Positions 53,358 through 64,000 of a stretch of DNA of 64,000 nucleotides are shown piece after piece; the stretch's first letter is position 1, and the number at the start of each line of letters is the position of its first letter. Below the pieces are notes generated by a model. It did no database searches. It was not told the DNA's origin and was given only the letters and a program-made list of their open reading frames with translations. The DNA lies in the NCBI GenBank assembly GCA_958450365.1, contig CAUEEP010000735.1, positions 2,044,001 to 2,108,000 of the forward strand, in the 5' to 3' direction. The stretch comes from Mesorhabditis belari. Taxonomy: Eukaryota; Nematoda; Chromadorea; Rhabditida; Rhabditidae. The translations under genes were made by a program, and so were the position numbers.

Positions 53358-53905
53358 ATGCTCGCCAGAAGAAGACGAGCGGCCTGGACAGCACTAGGAA
53401 GCATCAAAGAAGTCACAAAGATACTCAAGAATCACCAGAGCACTCGGGCACACCTCTTCGACAGCACCGTCCTCCTGGCACTCTGTTACGGGACAGAAAT
53501 CTGGACTACGACACAGACCACCGAACGAGCCCTGAGAACGACGCATCGAGCCCTTGAAAGGAACCTCCTCTGGCATAACAGCTCGACCAAGACCTAAGAA
53601 GTACGGATATGCGCCAGCTCTCGGGACTTAGAGATCCAGTGGAAGTGATCGAGGGAAGAAGACTCAGATAGGCCGGCCACGTGGCCAGAAGAACAGACGA
53701 CAGATGGACGATTCGGATCGATCACAGAATGGCTACCACGAGACTAGAAGAGGCCCAACAGAGGACCAGCAACGAGGTGGAGCACAAGAGTGGCAGAGAC
53801 GGTCAGAGAAACGATGGCTAGCGTGCAACCACCACTAGCACAAGCAAGTCGAAGACTTCGAACCAGGAACAATCAAGGAAATACGGGATGACAATAGCAA
53901 GGGAT
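53358..53905 (+). mobile_element. LINE reverse-transcriptase C-terminal remnant
   Basis: The frame reads AAWTALGSIKEV, STVLLALCYGTEIWT and TTERALRTTHRALERNLL, the pattern of the RT C-terminal region of RTE/CR1-type LINEs (L-Y-G-x-E-x-W-x-T, then R-x-x-R-x-x-E-R). After a stop and a shift, DPVEVIEGRRLR, AGHVARRTDDRWT and TTRLEEAQQRTSNEV continue the family pattern (W-x-G-H-V-A-R-R). This segment is visibly richer in G and C than its surroundings. It is truncated at both ends and dead. Confidence 0.82.
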
Positions 53906-53949
53906 CGAGAAATGTAGAAGCAGGAGCTGGGCAAAATAGGAACACCTAA

Positions 53950-54527
53950 GTGCGAAGACAGATCAAAAAAAGATAACATTAAGTATGCCAAGATAGAGTT
54001 AGTTTCGATCCTTTGTGTACTTTTTGATTAAATCTTGCAAACACACCTTTCCTAGTACACTCAAATACGATAGAAAGAAGAAAAAATAAGCTTTAGACTT
54101 TCGAAAACTTTAAAATCAACAATTTCAAACTTTCAAAAACTCAATTTAATTCGATTTTTTCGTAAAGAAAACTGTCACTTTCAATAATCGTTTTTGAAGT
54201 GAAAAGAATCAAAAAAAAAGAACAGTAACAACCGCTAAAAATAATTTAAAAAGCGATTTTATGGAAAAATTTCTGTTCTAGATATTGGAAAATGGCAGCT
54301 TTCAATGCGAAAAGGGAAAAAAAACGATGTTTGTAAATTCCCCAGCCACCCAGCCATAAATATCGATTGAAAGGAGGGGTTTTGATGACAAAAAAAATTG
54401 GAGAATATTAACTAGGAAATAGATTTGAATAGATCTAAAGCTTTAGAGAAGAAATTTTTGTGAAAAACATTTTTCTCAAAAACTTTCTGGACAACTCTAA
54501 GGCAGATAATTCAAAAGTTGGGTAATA
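53950..54527. other. AT-rich intergenic spacer
   Basis: No gene or repeat family recognised. Confidence 0.5.
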
Positions 54528-55937
54528 TTGGGTTGGGGAGAATGAGTCGGCGCCGAAAATGAAAAAAAAATGTCTAAAACTTCTATTCGACTTCGTCAAA
54601 TAATATGCGTTTGATATCAGCAGAAAGAACTTTTATACGTGATTCGCCAAGTCTTTCTCTATTGATTGGTACAAAAACTATTTAAATTGAACAGTCCAAC
54701 ACCAAGAAATTCGAGCTCAAAGTTGGATTGCCAATGGCAAAAGGGGCGGGGCTTATCAGACGTCCGATAACCCTTTTATACTTGCCCCGCGTTCTTTGTC
54801 ATTGGCAATCTAACTTTGAGCTCAAATTTCTTGGTGTTGGGTTGTCCAATTTAAATCGCTTTTGTATCAATCGATAGAGAAAGACTTGGCGAATCCGATA
54901 TTAGCAATAATATGTAGATTGAACAGCCCAACACCAAGAAATTGGAGTTTAAAGTTGGATTGCCAATGGCAAAGGAGGCGGGGCACGTATAAAAGGTCTT
55001 TCTAGCTTTTGTTGTCTTAGTTTTTGTACCAATCAATAGAGAAAGACTTGGCGAATCCAATGATCCCAAGAATCTGTCAATTGAACAGCCCAACACCAAG
55101 AAACTTGTGCTCAAAATTAGATTGGCAAAAGGGGTGGGAGCAGAAAGATCTTTTATACGTGATTCGCCAAGTCTTTCTCTATTGATTGGTACAAAAACTA
55201 TTTAAATTGAACGGCCCAACACCAAGAAATTTGAGTTTAAAGTTAGATTGCCAATGGCAAAGCGGCAGAGCACGTATAAAAGGTTTTTCTGGCTTTTTCC
55301 AATCTAGCTTTGAGCTGAAATTTCTTGGTGTATTCAATCGTCAAATTTTGGTAACATTTCTTCATCAAATGATGTCAAAATTGGGCTAATCAGATCGAAA
55401 AACGACAGTTTGAATATATTGGGTTGGGGAGAATGAGTCGGCGCCGAAAATGAAAAAAAATGTCTAAAACTTCTATTCGACTTCGTCAAATAATAATTTG
55501 ATATGAGTAGAATGGTTAACTAATTCTCTACAAAATCACATTTAAAAGAAAATTCAAACAGCGCCTCCGCTCAAGAAAAAGCCATTTTTTCACAAAAACT
55601 ACAAACTGTGATCTAGAAAAAACCATTGGTGGGATCTTCCTGCAAATTTGGCAACTTAAGTAATTCAATGTGCTCTATCTTTTTTATATAAACACCAAAG
55701 AAGGTTTATGTGAAAGAAACTGTTCAAATGATGAGTCGGACTCTTTGCCATTTTAACCAGCTGCGTTTCGAAGTTCATAAACTCCACGAAAGAAAAGCTT
55801 TGTGGAATCTCTCAAAAGTGATTTTGTAGAGAAATAGTGGATCCTTTTGAATGAAACCAAACGTATGTTTAAAGAAGGCTTTATGTGTGCAAAAAGTCCC
55901 TTTAAAGTTCGGCGCCGACTCATTCTCCCCAACCCAA
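54528..55937. mobile_element. mariner-type MITE pair with an inserted R5 block
   Basis: The left end TTGGGTTGGGGAGAATGAGT at 54528 is followed after about 98 bp by a copy of the R5 block (54626-55400); then a complete MITE with both ends occurs at 55419-55937. The repeated left end means that the R5 block either was captured between two copies or was inserted with duplication of the terminus. Confidence 0.82.
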
Positions 55938-55939
55938 TA

Positions 55940-56515
55940 GAACCGGATAAACGAAATCTCTACACTTAAATGCACCAGAAGTGTTCGACTACACGATTGT
56001 ACGAGACGGTGGTGTTCGATTAAAGTATTTATTAAATCGGATAAATGTCACGGGATACCTCACCGTCACGGGCGTACAATCGCGTAGTCGAACTTTGAAT
56101 TTCCCGTTCTCCGCGCTGCTTTATCCTACAATGTTCGTTTTGGTGTCAAATGAAAGCTGAAATTCAGGGCTATTTTTTGATACTAAACATGTATTTTTAG
56201 AACTTATTGGCGCTTAGAAAAAGATGATTTAGTAAAACTCTTTTCTCGACTACGCAACTGTACGGGGGAAGGGGCGCTACGATTAGAGAACTTTGAATGT
56301 CCCGTTCTCCGCGCTGCTTTATGCTACAGTGTTCGTTTTGGTGTCAAATGATAGCTCTTGTAATCTAGTATTTTTTGATATCAAAAGTATGTTCCAGTAA
56401 AATGTAGAAGCTGAGAAAAAACTGATTTTCTGAAAGAAGAAAGAAAAAGAAGCTAGACTACACGATTGTACGAGGCGGTGGTGTTCTATTAACGTATTTA
56501 TTAATCGGGTAAACG
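55940..56515. repeat. degenerate R6-like repeats
   Basis: TGTCCCGTTCTCCGCGCTGC occurs twice (56100 and 56300), with CTACACGATTGTACGAG(A/G)CGG also twice; the sequence is a diverged member of the R6 group. Confidence 0.65.
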
Positions 56516-56540
56516 AAATCTCTACAACTTAAATGCATCA

Positions 56541-56619
56541 GAAGCGTGTGCGAGCGTCAATTGATTGAAGACGCGAACGGAAATGAGTCTAACAGTGAAA
56601 CAAAAGCCCGGGTTGCACA
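56541..56619 (+). CDS. candidate isolated exon
   Basis: After GCATCAG, the plus strand reads SVCERQLIEDANGNESNSE then TKARVAQ and ends at a CAG/GTAAAT donor. Codon use looks natural and the repeat that precedes it stops exactly at the AG. I recognise no family and found no neighbouring exon, so this may be a relic or chance. Confidence 0.25.
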
Positions 56620-56943
56620 GGTAAATTCTATTTTCGAATTCAAAGCTTTTTCTCTTCAAAAACTAAGTAAAATAAGTGTTTATCGTCAAAAAAAACTGAA
56701 ATTTGTTGGAAACGAGCCACTCAAATGGGTCAATTTTGTGGCCGATTTGCTCGTTTCCTCAATAAATTCCCCCAAAAAAAAACCGAGCAATAAAAAGGCG
56801 AAAAATCGACGGACAAATGAAAAAGAGTGAAAAAAAGAAAAAGAACAAGGAAAATGAGGTCAATTGATTGAAAAGGGGAAAAGGAAAGCACTTTATGAAA
56901 AGAAAGGATAAATCTAATACCGTAAACACTCTAATAGAACGTC

Positions 56944-57220
56944 ATGACGAGCAAATTTGATGATTTTTGCATCAAAATGTTCGTAAGAGTCTCTAGAATA
57001 ACATGTATCACTTCGTTTTTGGTTTTAGACCCTCGTTGTCGAGTTACGAGCCACAAAATGCTGAGTACCACAAAATTTCTCATACAAAGTGACCAAAAAA
57101 AACCGCTAAAACTAAATTTGAAAAATTTCTGTCAGAGGGATTTGAAAAATTCCTTCAGATTCGGAATCAGCACAATTTTCCGCATTCAAAAAAAGGGACT
57201 GCCAGAACAAATCCAATAGA
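56944..57220. repeat. R8 repeat copy
   Basis: Same content as 39960-40280 (TTTTTGCATCAAAATGTTCG, AGATTCGGAATCAGCACAAT), joined abruptly to a truncated R1 at about 57222. Confidence 0.8.
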
Positions 57221-57221
57221 A

Positions 57222-58016
57222 AACGAGGAATTTAGACGGAATCCTTCGCAGAGGCTCAACACTCAAATCCCCCACAAGATCTCATCGTTAGCTACATTTT
57301 CCGACCCCACATCGATAGGTTCTGATAAGCGGTTCTCGAGATTTCGAGGAATTTAGGGAACGCTCTGGGTGCACTATTATTAGAGAAAATACGGTAAATG
57401 GATTCAAAAATCTATGAGATATCTAGCCAAAGATATTTCAACCAGACCTGTGAGCCAGGTTCTAGCAGGGACTTTATCCAAGCCAAGCCAATAATAAGGC
57501 AAATAATACCGTATTCTCTCTAATAGTAGTGCACCGGGCCGAGCTGAGTTGATGACTATTTTACCATTCCCAAGCTTTTGCAGAAGCTCAACACTCAAAT
57601 CCCCCACTAGATCTCATCGTCAGCTACATTTTCCGACCTCACATCGATAGGTTCTGATAAGCGGTTCTCGAGATTTCGAAGAATTTAGTCGAAGCGGCGC
57701 ACATAGGAAAAACGGTATATTCCCTTGCAAATACAACGCAGGAGTTATAAAGCTATGTGTCAAGGAAAAGTGGTCATTTGGGTCTAGGAACAATTGAGTT
57801 AACGGTAGCACCAAAAAACCGTATTCTCTCAAAGGCCGAGTTGATGGGGCCGGTTGGTGACATTGCGGCTCCAAGCTTTGCAGAGGCCAACACCTAATCC
57901 CAGCCCATCGTTAGCCATTTTCGCCCCCACATCGATAGGTTCTGATAAGCGGTTCTCGAGATTTCGAGGAATTTAGGCGAGGCTCTTGGTGCACTATTAT
58001 TAGAGAAAATAAGGTA
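57222..58016. repeat. three R1 elements in tandem
   Basis: Copies at 57222-57396 (left end lost), 57507-57717 and 57818-58016, the first two separated by the R1 spacer; the right end of the second is degraded (AAAACGGTA). Confidence 0.86.
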
Positions 58017-58299
58017 TTCTGGCGCACTAGATTCATCGTTTTCTTGCTGAAATGAAGAATTGAGTGTCAGAGAAATGATGGATTTCTATTTTCATGCACA
58101 AAGTACACTCGTCTTTGAAAATTCAACTTACCATCACCGAGTGAAAATGAAAATTCCCATAAAGAAATGACATTTTAGAAATATTAGAAAAAATTTGGGC
58201 TTTTTTTTTTTGCATTTTTGTGTGAATCTATGAAAAAAACTTTCTAAATGACACTACGAATTAGAAATAACAAATTTCAGTTTTTTTTTTCTTTTCAGT

Positions 58300-59580
58300 T
58301 AACCAATTCTCAAATACTCTCCTCAAATTAGGAGGAGAAAATGGTTGAAAAGGAAAGATTTATTTGCGGAATATTGAATGTAAAGATGTACAATGTGCAA
58401 GCTAGAATATGCCCAGAAGAAGAATGTCCAGAAGAATTGCGCAGTAACTAGTAACTAGTAACTAGCAACGCACTAACTATTAGGTTGATGCAAAAGTCTT
58501 TTTCATTTTTTTCGTACTTCTTTTGAAAAATAACAAAGTCATCAATTAACCTATGGTTTCCTCGAAATAAAAAGTGTTTATTGTTGAATTTCCCATCTTT
58601 TTAAGTCAATTTGGGTTCACTTTCAAGCAAATTCGAGAGTGATAAACTGTGTTTTTCATAAAAATCGATAAAAACCTCTACAAAAAAATTGGCTGAATGA
58701 ATTTCTCTGAAAATCTGAAAAGATATCTAACTTTTTGTGCTCTATCTTTTATTTATTAACATCAAGATTGGTTTCCTTAGCTAAAGCGTCTAAAATGCAT
58801 CATCGAGCCGTCGCCTTTTTTGACTACCCCACTTCAGGCTCTCAAAAAAAATCTAGACATAAGACATTTGAAACTCGTTTTAATGTCATTTTGCAGAAAA
58901 ATAATTGGCCTTTCGAATGCAATAAACCGTTTTTCAATTCGTGCATTTGTTACTTTTTAACGGAAGTACGAAAAAAATGAAAAAGACTTTTGCATCAACC
59001 TAATATTAGGTAAATGCATAAGAAATGCAGATTTCAACATTTTCATAAATTTCAAACGATAGAAAACTGATGTTATAAACTAGAATCGATGAATGTTATT
59101 AAAATATTTGAAAGTTCTAAATCTCCTCTACAAATCTCCGACTAAAACATGTTTCAATTGATCGAAGCATTGAAGAAATTTCGAGGGTGAAATGCGAGTG
59201 ACCAAAAAAAGGAATCGAGTCACTTTAGGGACAAGTTTAGTGTCGTCAAAATAGAGTTAGCTTCCCAGAATTGAAGATTTAAACAAAAAGAAAGGATAAC
59301 TAGATATCAATTCATTAAAAACTGATCAATTGATCGAAGCATTGAAGAAATTTCGAGGGTGAAATGCGAGTGACCAAAAAAAGGGCACTTTTTGAAAACT
59401 CCACTTTCACAAGAGTTTGGTTTTTTCAGCTAACCAGCAAATACTCTCCTCAAATTAGGAGGAGAAAATGGTTGAAAAGGAAAGATGGAATATTGAATGT
59501 AAAGATGTACAATGTGCAAGCTAGTCCAGAAGAATTGTTAGTAACTAGTAACTAGCAACGCACTAACTAGTAAATTGTGT
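58300..59580. repeat. direct repeats flanking a mariner-type MITE
   Basis: A block with TCCTCAAATTAGGAGGAGAA and GTAAAGATGTACAATGTGCA occurs at 58310-58475 and 59440-59580. Between the copies are the MITE at 58480-59003 and an R9 pair at 59010-59400. Confidence 0.78.
58480..59003. mobile_element. mariner-type MITE
   Basis: TTAGGTTGATGCAAAAGTCT at the left with an exact complement at the right, flanked by TA on both sides; inverted ends of about 40 bp. The 520-bp body has no intact transposase. Confidence 0.88.
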
Positions 59581-59669
59581 TTAGTAAATTTCCATTTAAT
59601 CCATTTGTCTTTGTCGTTTTTTGTTAATTGCAATTTTCTTTAAAAAAAGAATAAATAGGTTGGAGTTGG

Positions 59670-59960
59670 TTGGAACCAAATGTCTGAACCTGCGGTTCCT
59701 CTCGTACTAAGGTGACCACTTGGTAGGATCAACCAGATATCTGAACTAAGATATGCATGGCTTAGTCTTTAACCCGAGCTAGCAATCTGGAAGGATCATT
59801 GAGGTATACGGAACTATTCATATCTGGTTGATCCGAGCTTAAAGCATCCGGTTGCAAGACCGCGACTTTGAAACAGTGATATGATGAAAGAGGTGAGCTA
59901 TGCATGCACAACAACTGAGTGAACCTTCGGGCAATCGAGGCATTTTGAGGCTAGTGCGTT
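59670..59960. rRNA. rearranged 28S and 18S rRNA fragments
   Basis: A short 28S piece in reverse orientation (59685-59720, GAACCTGCGGTTCCTCTCG) is followed by a reversed 18S 5' piece (GGATCAACCAGATATCTGAA, 59727-59780), a possible 18S 3'-end word (GGAAGGATCATT, 59791-59802) and a forward 18S start (ATCTGGTTGATCC, 59822-59834). The mixture of orientations cannot be a working gene. Confidence 0.7.
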
Positions 59961-60059
59961 CCTCAAGCTGGGCTTGTTTTTGCGTGGCGCGAAGAACGCG
60001 AAGAACCCGTGAGAGAAGCCGAAGAACGCGAAACGTTGAAACAGCTAACGACTAAACAA

Positions 60060-60608
60060 ACCAATCATAGGCAGAGTCTCAACAGATCGCAGCTATACTG
60101 CTCTACTGAGTACAACACCTTGACCAGCGATCAAGTCGTATGCAAGTGATCTTGCGCCCTCGAGAAACCGAAGTGATCCGGCTTTGGCAACTCGCTAGGA
60201 TTCACCCAACGAGCAAGGCCATCTGATAGGGCTGTAGCGTTACCACTACACTACAAAAGTGCCTCACAAGTGAATTGCTTTGACTAGGTGGGATTCTAAC
60301 TTAGAGGCGTTCAGTTATAATCCCGCAGATGGTAGCTTCGCACCATTGGCCGATCGGCCAAGTGCATGAACCAAATGTCTGAACCTGCGGTTCCTCTCGT
60401 ACTAAGCAGGATTACTATCGCAACAACTGGTCAACAGTCAAACTAACCTGTCTCACAACGGTCTAAACCCAGCTCACGTTCCCTATTGGTGGGTGAATTG
60501 GCGGGAAACGTTTGGCTGGCAATGCTGACGAATTCTGCTTCGCAATGATAGGAACATCGAAGCCAACATCGAAGGATCAAAAAGCAACGTCGCTATGGAC
60601 GCTTGGCT

Positions 60609-60640
<32 letters not shown>

Positions 60641-60650
60641 GGAAAGGGAA
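60060..60650 (-). rRNA. 28S rRNA 3' portion, partial
   Basis: On the minus strand the order is AAGTTACCACAGGGATAACT, CTGGCTTGTGGCAGCCAAGC, GGAACGTGAGCTGGGTTTAG, CGAGAGGAACCGCAGGTTCA, AATGGTGCGAAGCTACCATC and, near the end, GCGATCTGTTGAGACTC. These are conserved blocks of the large-subunit rRNA 3' end in the correct order. Some diverge: the GTTTGACTGTTGACC region replaces the usual sequence. About 590 bases remain of a roughly 3.5-kb gene, so it is a fragment. Confidence 0.85.
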
Positions 60651-60659
60651 AGGGAAAGG

Positions 60660-62340
60660 TGGTGGAAAGGGATATTACGGTAGTAAGTACAAAAAAAGCC
60701 TATAATTTACTTATTAATAGTGTAGATTTTAGATAATAAGGTTTAAGTTACGAAAATTGCAATAGTTTTCAATTGTGGAATGTTATCAGTTGAAAAATCG
60801 CTTTGTAAACAGATCGGAACATCAAAATCGAAAAGATTCTGAACGTTTCGGTAAACAAAGAAAAACTTATTGAAAAGATAAATGAAAAGTTGAGTGTTTA
60901 GAGTGAAAAAGAAGTTATTTATCTAGAAAAAGAAAAAAAAAAAAGAAAAAAAGATATAGCAACACGATATAATATATGTAATTTATGGGTAGCACAGATA
61001 AAGTCAAGGATCCACTAGAGCTTCAAATAACGTCAAGTTATTTGCTTCAAGACCAAGATCATCTACAGATAATTTAAAGGACTATTGGACTATTGGACTA
61101 TTGAACTCTCTAAAAACTCTTGGGAGTTGATTTCAAATTCTGGCAGTTCTTATTGGAATTCTTATTGGAATTCTTATTGAAAAGTTATACACAAACTTAT
61201 TGGAAGTGACTGGAATTTCTAAAACGAAAGAACCTCTCCGTGAACTAACCGTGGGATTAAACTAACTAATAATCAAATTTTACTTGTAACTGATGCAATT
61301 TGAAAGTTTCAACGCTTATTTCAGTCTTAATTTGATCTCACTATCAACTAGGAAACTCGAGCTTCGGCCTTCATTGTCTACATTTTCAAAGAACACTAGC
61401 TGGCTCAAAGATTACCTCAAAACCATGTGCTTATCAATCTTAATTTGATCTCACTATCAACTAGGAAACTCGAGCTCCGGCCTTCATTGTCTACATTCTG
61501 GCAGTTCTTATTGGAATTCTTATTGGAAAAGAGTTATACACAAAATTATTGGAGGTGACTGAAATTTCTAAAACGTCAAAACTTTTTGTCAAAAAACATC
61601 AAAAAAAGTGGTCGTGAAAGCGGATTTAAAATGAAAATCATGAAAAAAGCGATTGGGAAAGCAAAGCTTTACATATTTTCGTAAAAATGTTGGCTTGCTT
61701 CCAAGTCGAGTGTACTTTGAATTTCACTAACTGTAGAGCAACTGACAATTCGCCAAAGTGCTAGAAAGGGTTTATAAAAGAACACAGTACACTAAAGTGA
61801 TTCATCAAAATAGAATAAACAAAATTTTTTCAAGAACAAGATGATTTCAAAAGTTTTCTCAAAAAAAAAAATAAGGAAAAAGAGAACTGAAATATCTTCA
61901 TTTGAAAGCCATGAAATTTGAGGGGGTTCATGAAGACAAAAGGCTCAAAAGGCTCAAAAAGGTTGCTCAAAAAAAAGGCTTTTTTTTGATGGAAAATTGA
62001 GAAAGTGGAACGCAACTGTTATCCACAAAAAAGAGAACAAAGAGATAAATGAAAAGAGAGAAAAATGAGGAGAGATCATGGGAGAAACTCGGCTTTTTTA
62101 CATGAAACTCCGCATTGATCCTTTCCTCAATGTTTTTTGAGGAAATCGGTAATTTATAGATGCTGGAAATGGAGGTTTGCGGAAGAAAAGCAAAAGAAGA
62201 AAAGGAGAAAAGCTTTTTAAGTTAATTGTAATGTGAATTGACGGGTGAGAAGGGGTTGTAAACACTAATTTTTAAGCAAAAAGCGTACTTTTAACTTATT
62301 CTTATCGTACTATTCGTAGAAAAGCATCGTATGATTTAGA
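60660..62340. other. AT-rich spacer with short direct repeats
   Basis: Two direct copies of CTATCAACTAGGAAACTCGA (61345 and 61455) and of TTCTGGCAGTTCTTATTGG (61138 and 61496) are present. No gene is supported. Confidence 0.55.
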
Positions 62341-62354
62341 TGCTATTTTGCCAT

Positions 62355-63090
62355 TTGGTTGCCTGGTTGCTATTTGGTTGGCATTTGGTTGGCATTTGGT
62401 TGCCATTTGGTTGTCATTTGGTTAGTCATTTGATTGGTTTCCATTTGGTTGCCATTTGGTTGCCATTTGGTTAGCATTTGATTGCCATTTGGTTGCCATT
62501 TGGTTGCCATTTGGTTGCCATTTGGTTAGCATTTGATTGGTTTCTATTTGGTTGGCATTTGGTTGCCATTTGGTTGCCATTTGGTTGTCATTTGGTTGCC
62601 ATTTGGTTGTCATTTGGTTGTCATTTGGTTAGCATTTGATTGGTTTCTATTTGGTTGGCATTTGGTTGGCATTTGGTTTCTATTTGGTTGCCATTTGGTT
62701 TCTATTTGGTTGTCATTTGGTTGCCATTTGGTTGGTTCCCATTTGGTTCCTGTTTGGTTCCTATTTGGTTCCTATTTGGTTCCCATTTGGTTCCTGTTTG
62801 GTTCATATTTGGTTCCTATTTGGTTCCCATTTGATTCTTGTTTGGTTGCCATTTGGTTGTCATTTGGTTGCCATTTGGTTGTCATTTGGTTGTCATTTGG
62901 TTGTAATTTGGTTAGCATTTGATTGGTTTCTATTTGGTTGCCATTTGGTTACGATTTGGTTGTCAATTGGTTGGCATTTGGTTTTCATTTGATTGGTTGT
63001 AATTTGGTTGGCATTTGGTTGCCATTTGGTTGTAATTTGGTTACGATTTGGTTGTAATTTGGTTGACATTTGATTGGTTTCCATTTGGTC
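62355..63090. repeat. 12-bp minisatellite (CATTTGGTTGC)
   Basis: About sixty units of GCCATTTGGTTG with GTC, TTC, TAT and AGC variants; period 11-12 with a longer-range pattern around GATTGGTTTCTATTTGGTTG. Long frames on both strands are artefacts. Confidence 0.9.
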
Positions 63091-63429
63091 TAACTTCTAA
63101 TAGGCACGATAATCTTCATCAGAGCTCCGATAGTAACTACAGGCTAATATCATACTACAACTATGATATCATAAGTGCTCGATTCAAGCTACCGATAGGT
63201 ATTACAGACATCTGATTTATTACATTGGAAAATACGAAATATCGGATGCTTTCCCATGACCGATATCTTTCATTTCACCATAGACCTTTTTATTTTTTTT
63301 TTGTAATTTTATGTTAGAGAAATGACAGATAACATGTTTAGACTTTGAGCGCTTTCTGTGGTGTTTAGACTGAGAACAAGCAGCTCAAACAAGCAGCTCA
63401 AACAAGTAGCTCAAACAACTAGATCTTTA

Positions 63430-63670
63430 TGTTACCGGGCTCAAGTTTTAAAAAACGACGGAGATAACGAGGAATTGTCTCGTTAATTCTCAATAAGGTT
63501 TTTGACCTAGTTTTTCAAAAAAAGAACATAAACGTTAAATATCATTAGATAGCTTAGAATCTTGGCTTTTAAATTTAAAAAAGTTCATTGAAATGTGATA
63601 CTCTGGAGGGTAGATCAAGCGCCTAGAGTTGCGTGACCCAATTTTTTGATCTATCTTGTTAATCAAGTCT
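63430..63670. repeat. diverged half of element R16
   Basis: TCTCAATAAGGTTTTTGACC, ATCATTAGATAGCTTAGAAT and GCGTGACCCAATTTTTTGAT correspond to words in the 3193-3542 element. Confidence 0.65.
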
Positions 63671-63849
63671 AAACAGAAGCATGTTTACTTACAATTAGCA
63701 TTCAAAAGAATATAATTTAAAAGAATATAATTTAAAAGAATATCATACAAAAGAACTAACTTAGAACATTTAGAACTGTTTTAAATAAGCAGTAGCGAGT
63801 TAAAAAGACAAAATCGAAGAAAAAGAGCTCCAAATCGAAAGTTGCTTAA

Positions 63850-64000
63850 TCGAAAGCTGCCTAAAGCTGTCTAAAGCTGTCTAAAGCTGTCTAAAGCTGT
63901 CTAAAGCTGCCTAAAGCTGCCTAAAGTTGCCTAAAGCTGTCTAAAGCTGCCTAAAGCTGCCTAAAGCTGCCTAAAGCTGTCTAAAGCTGTCTAAAGCTGC
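63850..64000. repeat. 10-bp tandem repeat running off the window
   Basis: Fifteen units of CTAAAGCTGT/CTAAAGCTGC, continuing past the end. Confidence 0.9.

Noticed and set aside
60512..60736. 74-codon plus-strand frame
   Set aside because: It lies in the reversed 28S rRNA fragment.
62422..63084. Long frames rich in Trp/His/Leu/Val or Asn/Gln
   Set aside because: All are readings of the CATTTGGTTGC minisatellite.

Overview
This is a eukaryotic, nematode-type window, most likely from a Caenorhabditis species. The support is direct: short GT...AG introns with TTTCAG-like acceptors, a DAF-12 nuclear receptor whose exons match the C. elegans protein as I remember it, a degenerate array of the nematode telomere hexamer TTAGGC, mariner relics, and very many short inverted-repeat (MITE-like) elements. 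No prokaryotic genes are present. Most open frames here are repeat shadows; the real genes were recovered by reading spliced exons and checking splice phase by hand. || Layout. 1-2515: inverted-repeat elements and AT-rich spacer. 2516-14609, minus strand: a daf-12 orthologue in 19 exons, with introns filled by minisatellites, MITEs, a TTAGGC-type array and two truncated copies of its own zinc-finger exon. 14700-22870: intergenic, almost all repeats, with a tRNA-like relic, a G/C-block and a promoter-like repeat family. 22884-28075, minus: fragments of at least one more gene, with two phase-matched exons at 24506-24589 and 25496-25651 and weaker candidates around them. 28250-35000: MITEs, a LINE 3' end, broken mariner copies and an alternating 240/265-bp satellite. 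35147-52733, minus: a 21-exon gene predicted to encode 648 residues, with a TDP-43-like N-terminal domain, a long coiled coil, a Pro/Tyr-rich linker and a C-terminal CBM48 (AMPK-beta-type glycogen-binding) domain. 52749-59650: MITEs, a LINE reverse-transcriptase remnant, an 87-bp T tract and a recently duplicated repeat block. 59650-60660: scrambled rDNA fragments, mainly the 28S 3' end in reverse orientation. 60660-64000: AT-rich spacer and minisatellites. || How the genes relate. DAF-12 is the steroid (dafachronic acid) receptor that decides between reproductive growth and dauer arrest. The second complete gene has no known partner here; its domains suggest a self-assembling scaffold that binds a glycogen-like polymer. 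The genes lie on the same strand but are separated by many kilobases of repeats, so nothing suggests an operon. Both complete genes have a splice acceptor and the first bases of one exon shared with a dispersed repeat.
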